A DNA stretch of 64,000 nucleotides. It comes from Pseudohongiella sp. (GTDB lineage Bacteria > Pseudomonadota > Gammaproteobacteria > Pseudomonadales > Pseudohongiellaceae). This document shows positions 18,247 to 30,035 of this stretch, piece after piece. The translations under genes were made by a program, and so were the position numbers. The notes beneath the pieces were generated by a model. That model worked only from the letters and a program-made list of their open reading frames with translations. It did no database searches and was not told where the DNA came from. The DNA is taken from NCBI GenBank assembly GCA_013204155.1, contig JABMOK010000186.1, positions 16,210 through 80,209 of the forward strand. The letters run 5' to 3'. How positions within the stretch are numbered: the first letter of the stretch is position 1; each line of letters opens with the position of its first letter.

Positions 18247-18268
18247 GGCGTCCCTGCGGGAATCAGTT

Positions 18269-19348
18269 TTGAATAACAATAATTTAGTGGATAAAGCGGG
18301 AACTGTCAGGGAAGGAGAAGAACTCGACCTCGATCATTTAAAGCAATACCTGCGATCCGTCCTGGCCTGTAACACCGATAATTTGCTGGTCAAGCAATTC
18401 CCTGGCGGGCATTCTAATCTGACTTATCTGTTAAGCAGCGGAAACGAGCAATGGGTTTTACGCCGCCCACCTTATGGCAGTACGGTTAAATCTGCTCATG
18501 ATATGTCGCGAGAATTTAAGATTCTCTCCGCGCTTAAAAATGTTTTCTCCTACGGGCCTGTGCCGATTCATTTTTGTGATGATCATTCTGTCATTGGTTG
18601 TGATTTCTATTTGATGACTTACATCGAAGGACTGATCATTCGACGGGAATATCCGCAGGATTTAAATTTGTCGCCCGATCAGATTCGACAACAGCTGTTT
18701 AATTTCTTTGATGTATTAAGTGAGCTTCATTCGGTGGATCTGTTTGCCGCCGGACTGGACACTTTTGGTAAGCCGGTAGGCTATGTGCAGCGTCAGGTTG
18801 ATGGCTGGAGTCGACGTTGGGCCGATGCGGTGACTCCGGATACGGTAAATTGTGATAGTACGATTAAATGGTTATATGACAATATGCCGGCAGAAAGTGG
18901 CAAAGCCAGCGTTATTCACAATGACTATAAAATGGACAATGTAATTTTCTCTGTCGAGAATCCCTTGCAGGTGATTGGTGTGCTGGATTGGGAGATGTCG
19001 ACAGTCGGAGATCCATTAATGGATTTGGGCTGTACCTTAGGCTATTGGACCCAGATATCCGATCCGGATTTCTTTCGTGAGTCCCGCACCATGCCCAGTG
19101 ATGTAGAAGGGGCACCAACTCGCGCTGAGATTGTGGCGCGCTTCCAACAACAAACCGGTTTGGCGGTAGATAATTTTCCCTTCTATTTCTGCTTCGGCTT
19201 GTTTCGCCTGGCGGTAATCGGTCAGCAGATTTACTACCGTTATTACAATGGTCTAACCAAGGATCAGCGTTTCGCCGGCTTTGTAAAGAAAACCCATGTA
19301 CTGCAGCAAATGTGTGAGCTCATTATGAGCGGTAAGATTGAAAGTTAG
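18269..19348 (+). CDS. Aminoglycoside-phosphotransferase-fold kinase, ACAD10-type
   Basis: A 359-residue APH/choline-kinase-fold protein. It has QFPGGHSNLTYLL (glycine loop), WVLRRPPYG, the catalytic VIHNDYKMDNVIF (HxDxxxxN Brenner motif, ~residue 212-224) and the DFG-equivalent VLDWEMSTVGDPLMDLG. This subgroup is usually encoded beside acyl-CoA dehydrogenases and is fused to one in animal ACAD10/11, where it phosphorylates 4-hydroxyacyl-CoAs. That role fits the neighbours here. The start is taken as TTG 18269; no ATG lies before the conserved region. Confidence 0.83.
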   Translation: MNNNNLVDKAGTVREGEELDLDHLKQYLRSVLACNTDNLLVKQFPGGHSNLTYLLSSGNEQWVLRRPPYGSTVKSAHDMSREFKILSALKNVFSYGPVPIHFCDDHSVIGCDFYLMTYIEGLIIRREYPQDLNLSPDQIRQQLFNFFDVLSELHSVDLFAAGLDTFGKPVGYVQRQVDGWSRRWADAVTPDTVNCDSTIKWLYDNMPAESGKASVIHNDYKMDNVIFSVENPLQVIGVLDWEMSTVGDPLMDLGCTLGYWTQISDPDFFRESRTMPSDVEGAPTRAEIVARFQQQTGLAVDNFPFYFCFGLFRLAVIGQQIYYRYYNGLTKDQRFAGFVKKTHVLQQMCELIMSGKIES

Positions 19349-19498
19349 GGCGGGTTTTCTGAGAAAGAGTTCTGTTCTATCGAGTAGCTATGCCCCATTA
19401 TTTGATCATTGCTTCGCAATGATACTCAATGGTTCATACTGAGTTCTGTCCCGAAATGATGAGTCTGCAACAAACACGGAAATCCCGAGGAGTATTTT

Positions 19499-20290
19499 AT
19501 GTCATTCAGTATTAGCGAATTATTTTCGGTCGCGGGAAAGACGGCTATCGTCACTGGTGGCTCCAGGGGCATAGGTAAGATGATTGCCCAGGGCTATGTT
19601 GAAAATGGCGTGAAGACCTATATCACGGCCCGCAAGGCAGAAGCCTGCGCAGCGACGGCGGCAGAACTGTCTGCAAAGGGCACTTGTATCGCGCTGCCTG
19701 CCGACCTCTCCAGCGACGAGGGGCGCAGGGCGTTCGTCGATCAAATAAAGCAGCGAGAAAGCAAGATCGATATTCTGGTTAATAATGCGGGTGCCGCTTG
19801 GGGCGCGTCATTTGAGGAATATCCTGATGAGGGTTATGACAAGGTGATGGATATCAATGTGCGGGCTATTTTCATGTTGACGCGCGATCTAATGCCTTTG
19901 CTAACGGCGGGCGCTACAATGGAAAATCCCAGTCGGGTGATCAATATAGGTTCCATCGACGGCTTGCGTGTTTCCACTAGCGATAATTTTGCTTACGGGG
20001 CCAGCAAGGCGGCAGTGCATTTTCTTACCAAAAACCTCGCGCTGCGTTTGGCGCCGAAGGGTTTGACGGTAAATGCGATTGCGCCTGGCGCTTTCGAGAG
20101 CAAGATGATGGCGGCGACATTAGACAAATTTCAGGACAAGATCGAGCGGGAAAATCCTCTGGGCAGAATTGGTTGTGCTGAGGACATGGCGGGTCTCGCC
20201 TTATATCTGGCCTCGAATGCGAGCAAATATATGACCGGCCAGGTAATCGCCCTCGATGGGGGTCGTCATCTTGGCGCACGGGTAGACTAA
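19499..20290 (+). CDS. Short-chain dehydrogenase/reductase
   Basis: A 263-residue NAD(P)-dependent SDR. The cofactor motif TGGSRGIG is at ~20-27, NNAG at ~92, catalytic Ser in NIGSIDG, and YGASKAA provides Tyr and Lys. C-terminal GQVIALDGG is typical of the classical family. Strong GAGGAG before ATG 19499. It follows the kinase after 150 bp, in which an ATCATTGC/GCAATGAT hairpin (near 19405-19423) lies. It may oxidise a hydroxyacyl intermediate in the same pathway. Confidence 0.87.
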   Translation: MSFSISELFSVAGKTAIVTGGSRGIGKMIAQGYVENGVKTYITARKAEACAATAAELSAKGTCIALPADLSSDEGRRAFVDQIKQRESKIDILVNNAGAAWGASFEEYPDEGYDKVMDINVRAIFMLTRDLMPLLTAGATMENPSRVINIGSIDGLRVSTSDNFAYGASKAAVHFLTKNLALRLAPKGLTVNAIAPGAFESKMMAATLDKFQDKIERENPLGRIGCAEDMAGLALYLASNASKYMTGQVIALDGGRHLGARVD

Positions 20291-20414
20291 TACCCCTGTT
20301 GAGCGCTTAATCCACGGCGATAATCTGTCCCACTGTCGCCAAAACCTTTCAATTTCGCGCTCTTCGGTGGTACTTTTAGTGTTCTAAAAATAAAACACCC
20401 TTGAAGAGGAATCA

Positions 20415-21071
20415 GTGAATACACACAAGCTGCCTAAATCCACTATTATCTGCGTCGCCTTTGTAAGTGGTTTCTGCATAATGACCATAGAGATGCTCGG
20501 CGCTCGTATTATGGCGCCTTATTTTGGTGGCAGTCTTTCTGTGTGGGGCAGCATCATCACTGTCTTTATGCTGGCACTGTCGCTCGGCTACCTAATAGGT
20601 GGCAGGCTTTCCACGCGCAATCCAAACCCGGTAACTTTTGCCATGTTCTTTATTGGTGCTGCTGTTTTTTCCCTGCCCATTATCCTGTTTGCCGATTCCA
20701 TCATGAAGCCCATTTTCATGGCTATTGAGGATCCCCGTTATGGGTCTTTGTTGGCCTCGCTCTTCATCTACTTGATACCTACCAGTATTCTAGGAATGAT
20801 TTCACCCTATTCGATACGGTTGTTAGTGGACAGATCTGAGCACAGTGGGCATATGGCGGGTTTGCTGTTCTTCATATCAACACTTGGCAGTGCTGCAGGA
20901 ACCTTGGGCACCAGCTTCTATTTTGTACTCTGGTTTGAAGTGAATCAGATTCTCTGGGGATCGATTGTCGCCTTGATTTCAGCGGGCTGTTTTATATTGC
21001 TGCTTAACTATTTGTTTAACCGAGATGGAGTCATTACTCCCCAGGCTCAGCGCTATGAAAAGCAAATTTAA
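20415..21071 (+). CDS. Polyamine-synthase-associated membrane protein (N-terminal half)
   Basis: A 218-residue membrane protein with about seven helices and the MTIEMLGARIMAPYFGGSLSVWGSIITVFMLAL motif that begins fused membrane/spermidine-synthase proteins. It stops at 21071, 17 bp after the start of the methyltransferase-fold gene, so the usually fused protein is split into two overlapping genes here. GTG 20415 start follows GAAGAGGAATCA. Probable function: membrane module for an aminopropyltransferase-like enzyme; transport role unproven. Confidence 0.78.
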   Translation: MNTHKLPKSTIICVAFVSGFCIMTIEMLGARIMAPYFGGSLSVWGSIITVFMLALSLGYLIGGRLSTRNPNPVTFAMFFIGAAVFSLPIILFADSIMKPIFMAIEDPRYGSLLASLFIYLIPTSILGMISPYSIRLLVDRSEHSGHMAGLLFFISTLGSAAGTLGTSFYFVLWFEVNQILWGSIVALISAGCFILLLNYLFNRDGVITPQAQRYEKQI

Positions 21072-21975
21072 TTTTTTACAATTTTTGACCCGGCAGGAGG
21101 TAAAAATTCTGCCCTTATTGCTTGCGTTCATGTGTTTGCCGGCAGTAGCCGAGACCATCCACGAAGAAAAATCCTTGTATCGGGATATTGTCGTTGATCA
21201 GACTGACGGTCGGCGCTGTCTAATATTTAATGTATTTCGTGGCGACCGAAATCAATCCTGTGTGGATGTGGATGATCGCGAGATGTTGGTATTCACCTAT
21301 ACTCGCATGAGTTTTGCGGGTTTATTGTTAATGCCTGAACCAAAAAAAATTCTGATCGCCGGCCTGGGTGGAGGCACAATTCCAACTACTTTCCATGATT
21401 TATTTCCCGATGCCGAGATCGATATTGTTGAAATCGATCAAGCAGTTGTCAATGTTGCGAAAGATTATTTTTTCTTCGAAGAAAATGAAAACATGAAGGT
21501 AAGTGTTAATGATGCCAGAGTTTTTATCAAACGCGCGGGTATCAGCGGGAAAAAATACGATTACATCATTCTCGATGCCTTCGGCGGAGACTATATTCCG
21601 GAACATTTGTTAACGCTGGAATTTCTGCAAGAAGTCAAACAAATCATGTCGCCAGAGGCGGTACTTGTCGCCAATACGTTTTCTACCAGTAAATTTTACG
21701 ATCATGAGTCGGTGACCTATCAGCGAGCATTCAATGAATTTTTCAACTTCAAATTGCCGACCTCCGGGAATCGAATTATTCTTGCTCAATTGCACCCGCT
21801 TCCACCGCGGGGTGTGCTGATTACCGAGGCACAGCGTATAGTAGAAAATCTGAAGAAGTACGGTGTCCCATTGCTTGAATATCCCAATCGGCTTTCGACG
21901 CGTGTGGATTGGGATATGAGTAGACGCGCCTTAACCGATCAATATGCTCCGGCGAATTTGTTGAAAGAGAACTAG
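21055..21975 (+). CDS. Spermidine synthase-like protein, exported
   Basis: A 306-residue protein with an N-terminal hydrophobic segment ending AVAE, then a Rossmann aminopropyl/methyltransferase domain: ILIAGLGGGTIPTTFH (motif I), VEIDQAVVNVAKDYF (motif II) and ILDAFGGDYIPEHL where spermidine synthases have a catalytic Asp. It pairs with the membrane gene it overlaps. The apparent signal peptide implies an extracytoplasmic or membrane-facing catalytic domain, unusual for a decarboxy-SAM enzyme, so the substrate may differ from putrescine. Confidence 0.75.
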   Translation: MKSKFNFLQFLTRQEVKILPLLLAFMCLPAVAETIHEEKSLYRDIVVDQTDGRRCLIFNVFRGDRNQSCVDVDDREMLVFTYTRMSFAGLLLMPEPKKILIAGLGGGTIPTTFHDLFPDAEIDIVEIDQAVVNVAKDYFFFEENENMKVSVNDARVFIKRAGISGKKYDYIILDAFGGDYIPEHLLTLEFLQEVKQIMSPEAVLVANTFSTSKFYDHESVTYQRAFNEFFNFKLPTSGNRIILAQLHPLPPRGVLITEAQRIVENLKKYGVPLLEYPNRLSTRVDWDMSRRALTDQYAPANLLKEN

Positions 21976-22015
21976 CGGGGTGTCCTGCATAGTTAAGTAG
22001 CCCTCGGCTCTTACA

Positions 22016-22080
22016 CTAATTCCTGCGTCCTACTAATTCCTGCACCCTACTAATTCCTGCGCCCTACTAATTCCTGCGCC

Positions 22081-22083
<3 letters not shown>
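22016..22083. repeat. Tandem repeat, 17 bp x4, running into a stop codon
   Basis: Four copies of CTAATTCCTGCGCCCTA with near-perfect identity (22016, 22033, 22050, 22067). Read on the minus strand, each unit begins TAG, and the first of these TAGs (22081-22083) is the stop codon of the FadH-like gene. Confidence 0.95.
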
Positions 22084-24935
<2,852 letters not shown>

Positions 24936-25156
24936 GTAATGCTCCTCCGAGCGTGGAATACGGGTCAAAAGGTCTTTAACGTAGAATCGAGGCGAAATTG
25001 TGCCATCAATCGTGGCTCTACACAATTTGTGATTTCTGACTTTATGGTTTATTTTGTTGACTGGCTAGCTAACATGAGCGAGTTTGCCGAGGTGTGACCG
25101 TAGTTAGCGGCTTCCAGGCCGATTTTGGGTCTTCGAATTTCCGAACTCCCGGACTA

Positions 25157-25170
25157 TTGATATAGATTAA
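25157..25170 (+). promoter_or_regulatory. FNR/Anr box, class II position, for usp gene at 25238
   Basis: TTGATATAGATTAA matches TTGAT-N4-ATCAA at 9 of 10 positions. A -10-like TACAAT lies at 25193-25198, which would put +1 near 25205 and centre the box at about -41.5, the classical FNR activation position. Confidence 0.8.
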
Positions 25171-25237
25171 GTTAAGATTTTTCCCGGAAATCTACAATTA
25201 CAGAAACTTTTAAGCAAACCCAGAGGCATTTAGAGTC

Positions 25238-26146
25238 ATGTTAGAACTAAGCAGGATACTGGTGATAATAGAGCCGGGAGCCGATTCTCAGCCGGCCCTC
25301 GATAAGGCTGTGCAGTTGGCCAAGTACGCCGAGTCTGAGCTGGAATTGATAATTTCCGACTTCAACGCCTATCTGGAGGATGGTTATTACTTCGACCCGG
25401 TACAAGCGCAGAAAATGCGCTATGAGCATGGCGAGCAGCATATCAAGGAGTTGGAAGCGATGGCGGCTCCATTGCGGGAGCAAGGACTTGAGGTGACCGT
25501 GAGCACCGCCTGGGGTAATCCTCCCTATGAAGAAATCGTTACTCGCGTGAAGGATAGCAAGCCTTCTCTGGTCATTAAAAGCACTCAACACCATAACAAA
25601 CTGGCCAGAATGGCATTAGCTAACGAGGATTGGGAATTGGTACGCTACTGTCCGGCACCTTTGTTGCTGGTGAAGAGTCAGCACTGGTCAACCAAGCCGA
25701 TATTTCTTGCCGCCGTTGACCCGGATCATGTGAATGACAAGCCGGCGGCGCTGGATAATAAGATCATTGCCAGTGCGGCTGCCATGGCCTCCATTTCCAC
25801 AGGTGAGGTGCATCTGTTTCACTCAGCCTGGATGCCACCGCTGGCCGGCGTCTACAAACTTCTCGCAGATGCCGAGCAGGAAGATCGCAAGTTAAACGAT
25901 TTAGCCAAGCTTAATCAAATTAGTGAAAACGCCTGTCACTGGAGCGACAAGGACATCGTGCATGCCCTGCCTGCAACAGCAGAGGCGTTGAATGCCAGCG
26001 TGGTAGTAATCGGAGCGGTATCACGCTCGAGACTCGACCGGGTGTTAATCGGGAATACGGCCGAGAAGGTTCTGGATCGACTGGAATGTGATGTGCTGGT
26101 GATCAAGCCAGACGGGGCCCCTGTTATGAATACGGTTTTGCTGTAG
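25238..26146 (+). CDS. Tandem-domain universal stress protein (UspE-like)
   Basis: A 302-residue cytoplasmic protein made of two UspA folds (~1-145 and ~150-300). Each begins with a hydrophobic beta strand; the second carries VIGAVSRSRLDRVLIGNTAEKVL, the UspE-type version of the nucleotide-binding G-x2-G-x9-G-N/S loop. Tandem Usps in this class are induced in anaerobic or stationary survival. An FNR box in a class II promoter position precedes it, so oxygen-limited induction is predicted. It is divergent from fnr. Confidence 0.88.
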   Translation: MLELSRILVIIEPGADSQPALDKAVQLAKYAESELELIISDFNAYLEDGYYFDPVQAQKMRYEHGEQHIKELEAMAAPLREQGLEVTVSTAWGNPPYEEIVTRVKDSKPSLVIKSTQHHNKLARMALANEDWELVRYCPAPLLLVKSQHWSTKPIFLAAVDPDHVNDKPAALDNKIIASAAAMASISTGEVHLFHSAWMPPLAGVYKLLADAEQEDRKLNDLAKLNQISENACHWSDKDIVHALPATAEALNASVVVIGAVSRSRLDRVLIGNTAEKVLDRLECDVLVIKPDGAPVMNTVLL

Positions 26147-26166
26147 CCAATATTAGCTCGCTCAAA

Positions 26167-26200
26167 CAGTTGCTCTCTCAAACAGGTGAAAGAGCAACTG
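26167..26200. terminator. Intergenic hairpin between convergent genes
   Basis: CAGTTGCTCT (26167-26176) pairs perfectly with AGAGCAACTG (26191-26200). It sits between the convergent usp and DUF5676 genes and probably ends transcription from one or both sides. No T-run follows on either strand, so it is not a textbook intrinsic terminator. Confidence 0.5.
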
Positions 26201-26222
26201 ATGGCGGGTCTATTTCAGCTTG

Positions 26223-26477
26223 TTAGATCAGCTTATTATAAACAGTGGCAATCAGCGCTCCGCTTAGGCCGGCGATAATTGACCAGGCGAAAAGCCCGGT
26301 AACAACGCCTGCGGAAGTCATATGCCAGTCCATGGTTGAAAAATCGCCGTGAACCATATGACCGCTCATTCCCATCATTAACGATGGCTGGATCCAAACC
26401 AATACGCTGCACAGCAACCAAATCAGCGCAAAACCAATAGCCGTTGCGGTTCCAAATTTGATGGCATTCAATTTCAT
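26223..26477 (-). CDS. Small membrane protein, DUF5676-like
   Basis: An 84-residue protein with two transmembrane helices (~8-30 and ~55-78). The connecting loop is Met/His-rich (MMGMSGHMVHGDFSTMDWHM). The form matches DUF5676 proteins, found beside stress or metal-handling genes; function unknown. The Met/His loop might bind copper, but this is speculation. It follows the single-domain usp gene on the same strand with an 80 bp gap. Confidence 0.7.
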   Translation of the reverse strand: MKLNAIKFGTATAIGFALIWLLCSVLVWIQPSLMMGMSGHMVHGDFSTMDWHMTSAGVVTGLFAWSIIAGLSGALIATVYNKLI

Positions 26478-26557
26478 TTCAGCACCTGCCTGTATTTTGA
26501 TTAGCTTGAGTGAAAACTGCTCACCGAGTTCAGGCGAGCAATCGGTGAATATTCGCC

Positions 26558-26992
26558 TTAATCTGATCCCACATGTACCGTCAATACATCGCAGGTAGCG
26601 CCATGTAAAACTTTAATGGCGGTAGAACCGAGCAATATTTTCCATCCTGAATGTCCGTGACTACCCATTACAATCGCGTCGGCAGCAATTTCGCTGGCCA
26701 TGCTACGAATTTCCGACGCCGGGGCGCCCAGCAGAGTGTGCACCCGGTCGCTGCTTATTCCCATATCTTTACCAATCTTTTCCAGACGTTGTTCTGCCAT
26801 ATTAATGGCTTCCTGCTGGAGTTCATTAATATTTACGGCGTAAATATCCATGCTATAGGCGGCAGCTACTGGTTCCACAACATGCACGAGGGTTAATTTG
26901 CCGGCATCATTGCCCGCCATTCGAACCGCTGTATCGATAATTTTCTGTGCATCCTTGGAAAGATCGACCGCTACAAGAATCTTGTTGTACAT
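26558..26992 (-). CDS. Universal stress protein, single UspA domain
   Basis: A 144-residue UspA-fold protein. It begins MYNKILVAVDLSKDA and carries the complete ATP-binding loop GSHGHSGWKILLGSTA (G-x2-G-x9-G-S/T) near residues 113-128, so it belongs to the ATP-binding UspFG-type. Its promoter region contains an FNR box centred about 42 bp from a plausible start site. Confidence 0.9.
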   Translation of the reverse strand: MYNKILVAVDLSKDAQKIIDTAVRMAGNDAGKLTLVHVVEPVAAAYSMDIYAVNINELQQEAINMAEQRLEKIGKDMGISSDRVHTLLGAPASEIRSMASEIAADAIVMGSHGHSGWKILLGSTAIKVLHGATCDVLTVHVGSD

Positions 26993-27096
26993 GGTGTGCG
27001 CCTCTGTTGTTGATTGTTGGTTAGTCGATGATCAAGAGCCAGTCTGGAATTGACCAAACCCTGCATTCATTGGAACTGGTATCTTAGATTGAGCGC

Positions 27097-27110
27097 TTGA
27101 CCTAAATCAA
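27097..27110 (-). promoter_or_regulatory. FNR/Anr box for usp gene at 26558-26992
   Basis: TTGACCTAAATCAA on the plus strand (TTGATTTAGGTCAA in the gene direction) has 9 of 10 consensus positions. With +1 at about 27062 the box centres on -41.5, and TCCAAT (27074-27069) is in the -10 position. It is ~105 bp upstream of the usp start. Confidence 0.78.
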
Positions 27111-27134
27111 GGGCGCGCCGGGTTTTCGGGCAAC

Positions 27135-27199
27135 TTTAATGATCATATTTAATGATCATATTTAATGATTATATTTAATGATTATATTTAATGATTATA
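27135..27199. repeat. Tandem repeat, 13 bp x5, overlapping the cls stop codon
   Basis: Five near-identical TTTAATGATYATA units (27135, 27148, 27161, 27174, 27187). The unit nearest the cls gene contains its TAA stop (27197-27195), so the array begins inside the last codons and continues downstream. Confidence 0.95.
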
Positions 27200-28598
27200 G
27201 ATACGGGGTCAATAACCAGGCTAAAGCATCCCGAACTCTCACCCACGCTGGTCTGGAGAGCAATTTATTTTCATCGACTTGCACCGAAGTGCGAAGTCTT
27301 GTCGCGAAATAATTGGAAATAGCCTGATTAAATTCCTCGCTAAATATTTCTACTCCGAGCTCGAAGTTTAATCGCAGGCTGCGCGGATCAAGATTCGCAG
27401 AGCCTACCAGGGCATAGTTGTTGTCGATAACAATCGCCTTGGTGTGAATGAAGGGCGCAGGTAGCGAGTAAATACGGAGCCCCTTGGTGAGGAGGTAGTG
27501 AAGATTGTGCTGCGCTGCCCAGTGAGCCAGATAAATATTGGTTCGCTCAGGAAGCAATATTCTTACATCGACGCCCCTGAGCCTCGCGCCTATCAGAGCG
27601 CCAATCAAGTCAAGGCCCGGCAAGAAGTAAGGGGTCATTATCCAGATACGTGTTTTTGCCGATGAAAGGACCCCTACCAATAATTCGTTGAGCTTATCTA
27701 AATCTTCATTCGGACCATCGAGGATAAGGCGAGCCCATACTCGAGACTCGGTTTTATTGGTGTTGCTAGGGGTGAAGGAAGATTTTTCAGTGACGCCTGA
27801 ACAATAATTCCAGTCCTTTAAAAATGCGCGTTCAAAATCATCGACGATTTTTCCTGTCAAACGAAAATGTAAATCCATGGTTGGAATTGGGTTTTCGGCC
27901 TGTTCAAGCAGATGCCGATCGGCGATATTTTGTCCGCCGGTGAATGCACTATTCCCGTCCACCAATAAGATCTTGCGATGATTCCGCATATTGGTGTTCA
28001 GCGCCGGGGGAATCAGTTTAATTGGATTGAAAAGCTTAAAGTTGAGCTTGTTCTTACCCAACTTCTTGCCGATACGGGGAGGATAAGCGATCTCACCCAA
28101 GCCATCGATAATTATTCGCACATCAACGCCCCGCTCCTGCGCTCTGCGAAGTGCCTTAACAAATTGATCGCCAGTATTATCGTTCTGAAACAAATAGGTC
28201 GACAGGTATACCCGCTTACTGGCTTGGTCAATGTCTTTTAACATGGCCGGGTAGAGTGCTTCGCCATTTTCCAGAAGCTGAATGTCGGAGCAGGAGCGCA
28301 GTCCCAGGCCTGTCAACGTTTCGCCCACCAATGACAGCGGTCGGAAGTGAGTGCCGATGGGCTCGTCAATAGTCGGAGAATCGTCTGCCTGGGTCTTTGC
28401 CAGGTATGAACGCTGCGCTCTGGCGGCGACCCGGTTTATTCCAAATAACAAGTAGATAAGGGGGCCGAGTAAAGGCAGTATCAGGCAGAAAATGACCCAG
28501 GCCAGAGCGGAGTTTGAGTCTCGCTTGTGCAGAAGAGCATGCTGGGCGGCGGCAAGAGAAATTACGCCAAGAATAAGGCTAATGGTCAATGCGAACAT
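27195..28598 (-). CDS. cls: Cardiolipin synthase, PLD superfamily
   Basis: A 467-residue membrane enzyme. Two N-terminal helices (~1-20, ~28-52) precede two phospholipase D domains with HxKxxxxD motifs: NHRKILLVDG (~residue 207) and FIHTKAIVIDNNYALVGSANLDPRSL (~385). It transfers a phosphatidyl group between phosphatidylglycerols to make cardiolipin. Length and topology fit ClsA-type enzymes. It lies 52 bp downstream of the EEP-family gene on the same strand, an association reminiscent of E. coli ybhP-clsB. Confidence 0.88.
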   Translation of the reverse strand: MFALTISLILGVISLAAAQHALLHKRDSNSALAWVIFCLILPLLGPLIYLLFGINRVAARAQRSYLAKTQADDSPTIDEPIGTHFRPLSLVGETLTGLGLRSCSDIQLLENGEALYPAMLKDIDQASKRVYLSTYLFQNDNTGDQFVKALRRAQERGVDVRIIIDGLGEIAYPPRIGKKLGKNKLNFKLFNPIKLIPPALNTNMRNHRKILLVDGNSAFTGGQNIADRHLLEQAENPIPTMDLHFRLTGKIVDDFERAFLKDWNYCSGVTEKSSFTPSNTNKTESRVWARLILDGPNEDLDKLNELLVGVLSSAKTRIWIMTPYFLPGLDLIGALIGARLRGVDVRILLPERTNIYLAHWAAQHNLHYLLTKGLRIYSLPAPFIHTKAIVIDNNYALVGSANLDPRSLRLNFELGVEIFSEEFNQAISNYFATRLRTSVQVDENKLLSRPAWVRVRDALAWLLTPYL

Positions 28599-28650
28599 GA
28601 TGCTTCCTGTGTGCTCTTGCTAGTCGCTATTTGATGGCCTGCCGATCGAG

Positions 28651-29400
28651 CTATTGAGCGATCTGCTGTTTAAGTTGCAATTCTGCTACGATGGCGCAGT
28701 GATCCGAGATAGACCGCCAGCTAGAATGATCCATTATTTCTACATGGTTTACATTAAAGCCCCGCAGATAGATTCTGTCCATCGTCAGGCAAGGCAGAAA
28801 CGCGGGAAAGGTTTTTGCCAACTTGTTTTGATATTGCATACTAGCCTCTTCGAGTCCCGTCTCCTGTATCAGCTGCGCGTGTGAAGTCCCGCGCCAGTCA
28901 TTAAAATCGCCCGCGAGTATGAGAGGGGCCGAGTCAGGAATATCGCTGTTGATGTGGCTTATCAGCTGCACGATCTGTTGTTTACGTTCTTTTTCGAATA
29001 AGCCGAAGTGTACACAGAGTAGATGAACATTGTTTTCCAGAACTCCATGCAGTATTCCGCGCTGAGAAAAGCTTAAGGTTGACACATCCAGATTATTCCA
29101 GGAGGCGAAGGGCAGTTCACTCAAAATAGCATTGCCATGGTGGCCATGCTGATAGATTGCATTCTTCCCATAGGCGAAGTGGTCCCATACAGAATCGGCC
29201 AGGTATTCAAACTGGTTTTTATCTGGCCAATCGGAGATAGACTCTCGATGGATTTCATTTTCTCCGGTAACTTCTTGTAAGAACACAATATTACTGCCGG
29301 TTTCGCGCAGGCGGTGGCGGATTCTTTCCAGAGTAAAACGGCGATTGCCCGCGGAAAAGCCTTTGTGAATATTCAGGGTCAGGACTTTAAAATTGTTCAT
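28651..29400 (-). CDS. Endonuclease/exonuclease/phosphatase family protein (YbhP-like)
   Basis: A 249-residue Mg-dependent phosphoesterase fold: VLTLNIHKGFS (Asn), VFLQEVTGE (Glu), HFGLFEKER, LAGDFNDWRG (Asp, Asn) and SDHCAIVAEL (Asp-His) in the expected order. It may act on DNA, phospholipids or inositol phosphates. The pairing with cardiolipin synthase suggests a lipid-linked role, as with YbhP. No signal peptide. Confidence 0.85.
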   Translation of the reverse strand: MNNFKVLTLNIHKGFSAGNRRFTLERIRHRLRETGSNIVFLQEVTGENEIHRESISDWPDKNQFEYLADSVWDHFAYGKNAIYQHGHHGNAILSELPFASWNNLDVSTLSFSQRGILHGVLENNVHLLCVHFGLFEKERKQQIVQLISHINSDIPDSAPLILAGDFNDWRGTSHAQLIQETGLEEASMQYQNKLAKTFPAFLPCLTMDRIYLRGFNVNHVEIMDHSSWRSISDHCAIVAELQLKQQIAQ

Positions 29401-29497
29401 ATTGTTGCGAGTCTGCGAGTCTCTGTTATGCTGTTTAACTAATTTCAGGCTATGATTTCCCTGTGGGCAGGCTCAGGTTCAGCCTGCGGATGAAGCA

Positions 29498-29511
29498 TTG
29501 ACCTGAGTCAA
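29498..29511 (+). promoter_or_regulatory. FNR/Anr-like box for the DksA-like gene
   Basis: TTGACCTGAGTCAA is a perfect palindrome in its half-sites, with one deviation from TTGAT in each half. TACATT at 29534-29539 sits in the -10 position that would centre the box at -41.5 relative to a start near 29546. In the opposite direction no -10 is found. Confidence 0.62.
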
Positions 29512-29590
29512 GATGCCGCAATTTCCGTCAATGTACATTCATCCATATCAACAAAGCTAGAATTCAATGAGATGTTCCGCGAGGCTTAAT

Positions 29591-29926
29591 ATGAACCTGG
29601 AAAACATTATAGAAGAATTAAATACCCGCAAGACAGAGCTGGAGTCTCGGCTTGAGCGGACTCATAAGCATATCTATCAGAAAGACGGGCCGGTTAGTGC
29701 GAATTTCAATGAGCAGGTGAAGGAGACAGAAAATGATAGCCTGGTAATGGCGCTCGATGCTGAGGGCGCCGCAGAGCTCGCTCAGGTACGCAATGCCTTG
29801 CAGCGTATCAGTGACGGGGTCTACCAAAACTGTGCCCATTGTGGTGAATCGATTAGTGGAGACAGGCTTGAGGCTATTCCCTATACAGACAGCTGTATAC
29901 GCTGTGCCAGCCAGAGTAATCCCTGA
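29591..29926 (+). CDS. DksA/TraR-type C4 zinc-finger protein
   Basis: About 111 residues. The N-terminal coiled-coil (NLENIIEELNTRKTELESRLERTHKHI) is followed by the zinc finger CAHCGESISGDRL...CIRCA (C-x2-C-x17-C-x2-C). DksA homologues bind in the RNA polymerase secondary channel; short ones like this also occur in stress clusters, such as YbiI or Yjz-type proteins. An upstream in-frame ATG at 29567 is possible; I prefer 29591 because it gives the usual family N terminus. It is preceded by an FNR-like box. Confidence 0.82.
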   Translation: MNLENIIEELNTRKTELESRLERTHKHIYQKDGPVSANFNEQVKETENDSLVMALDAEGAAELAQVRNALQRISDGVYQNCAHCGESISGDRLEAIPYTDSCIRCASQSNP

Positions 29927-30035
29927 TCTCTGAATCCCCAGGCAGTAATTCTGTGGTTTGTTATATTGATACCGCCGCTATGCCTTGCCATAATGCACCC
30001 TGGTAAACATTCAGATGGAAGAAGGAACAGCGCGA

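Noticed and set aside
24936-25025. N-terminal extension of the FNR regulator to 25025
   Set aside because: The GGAGGAG at the right distance from ATG 24935 and the exact FNR cysteine offset fix the shorter protein.
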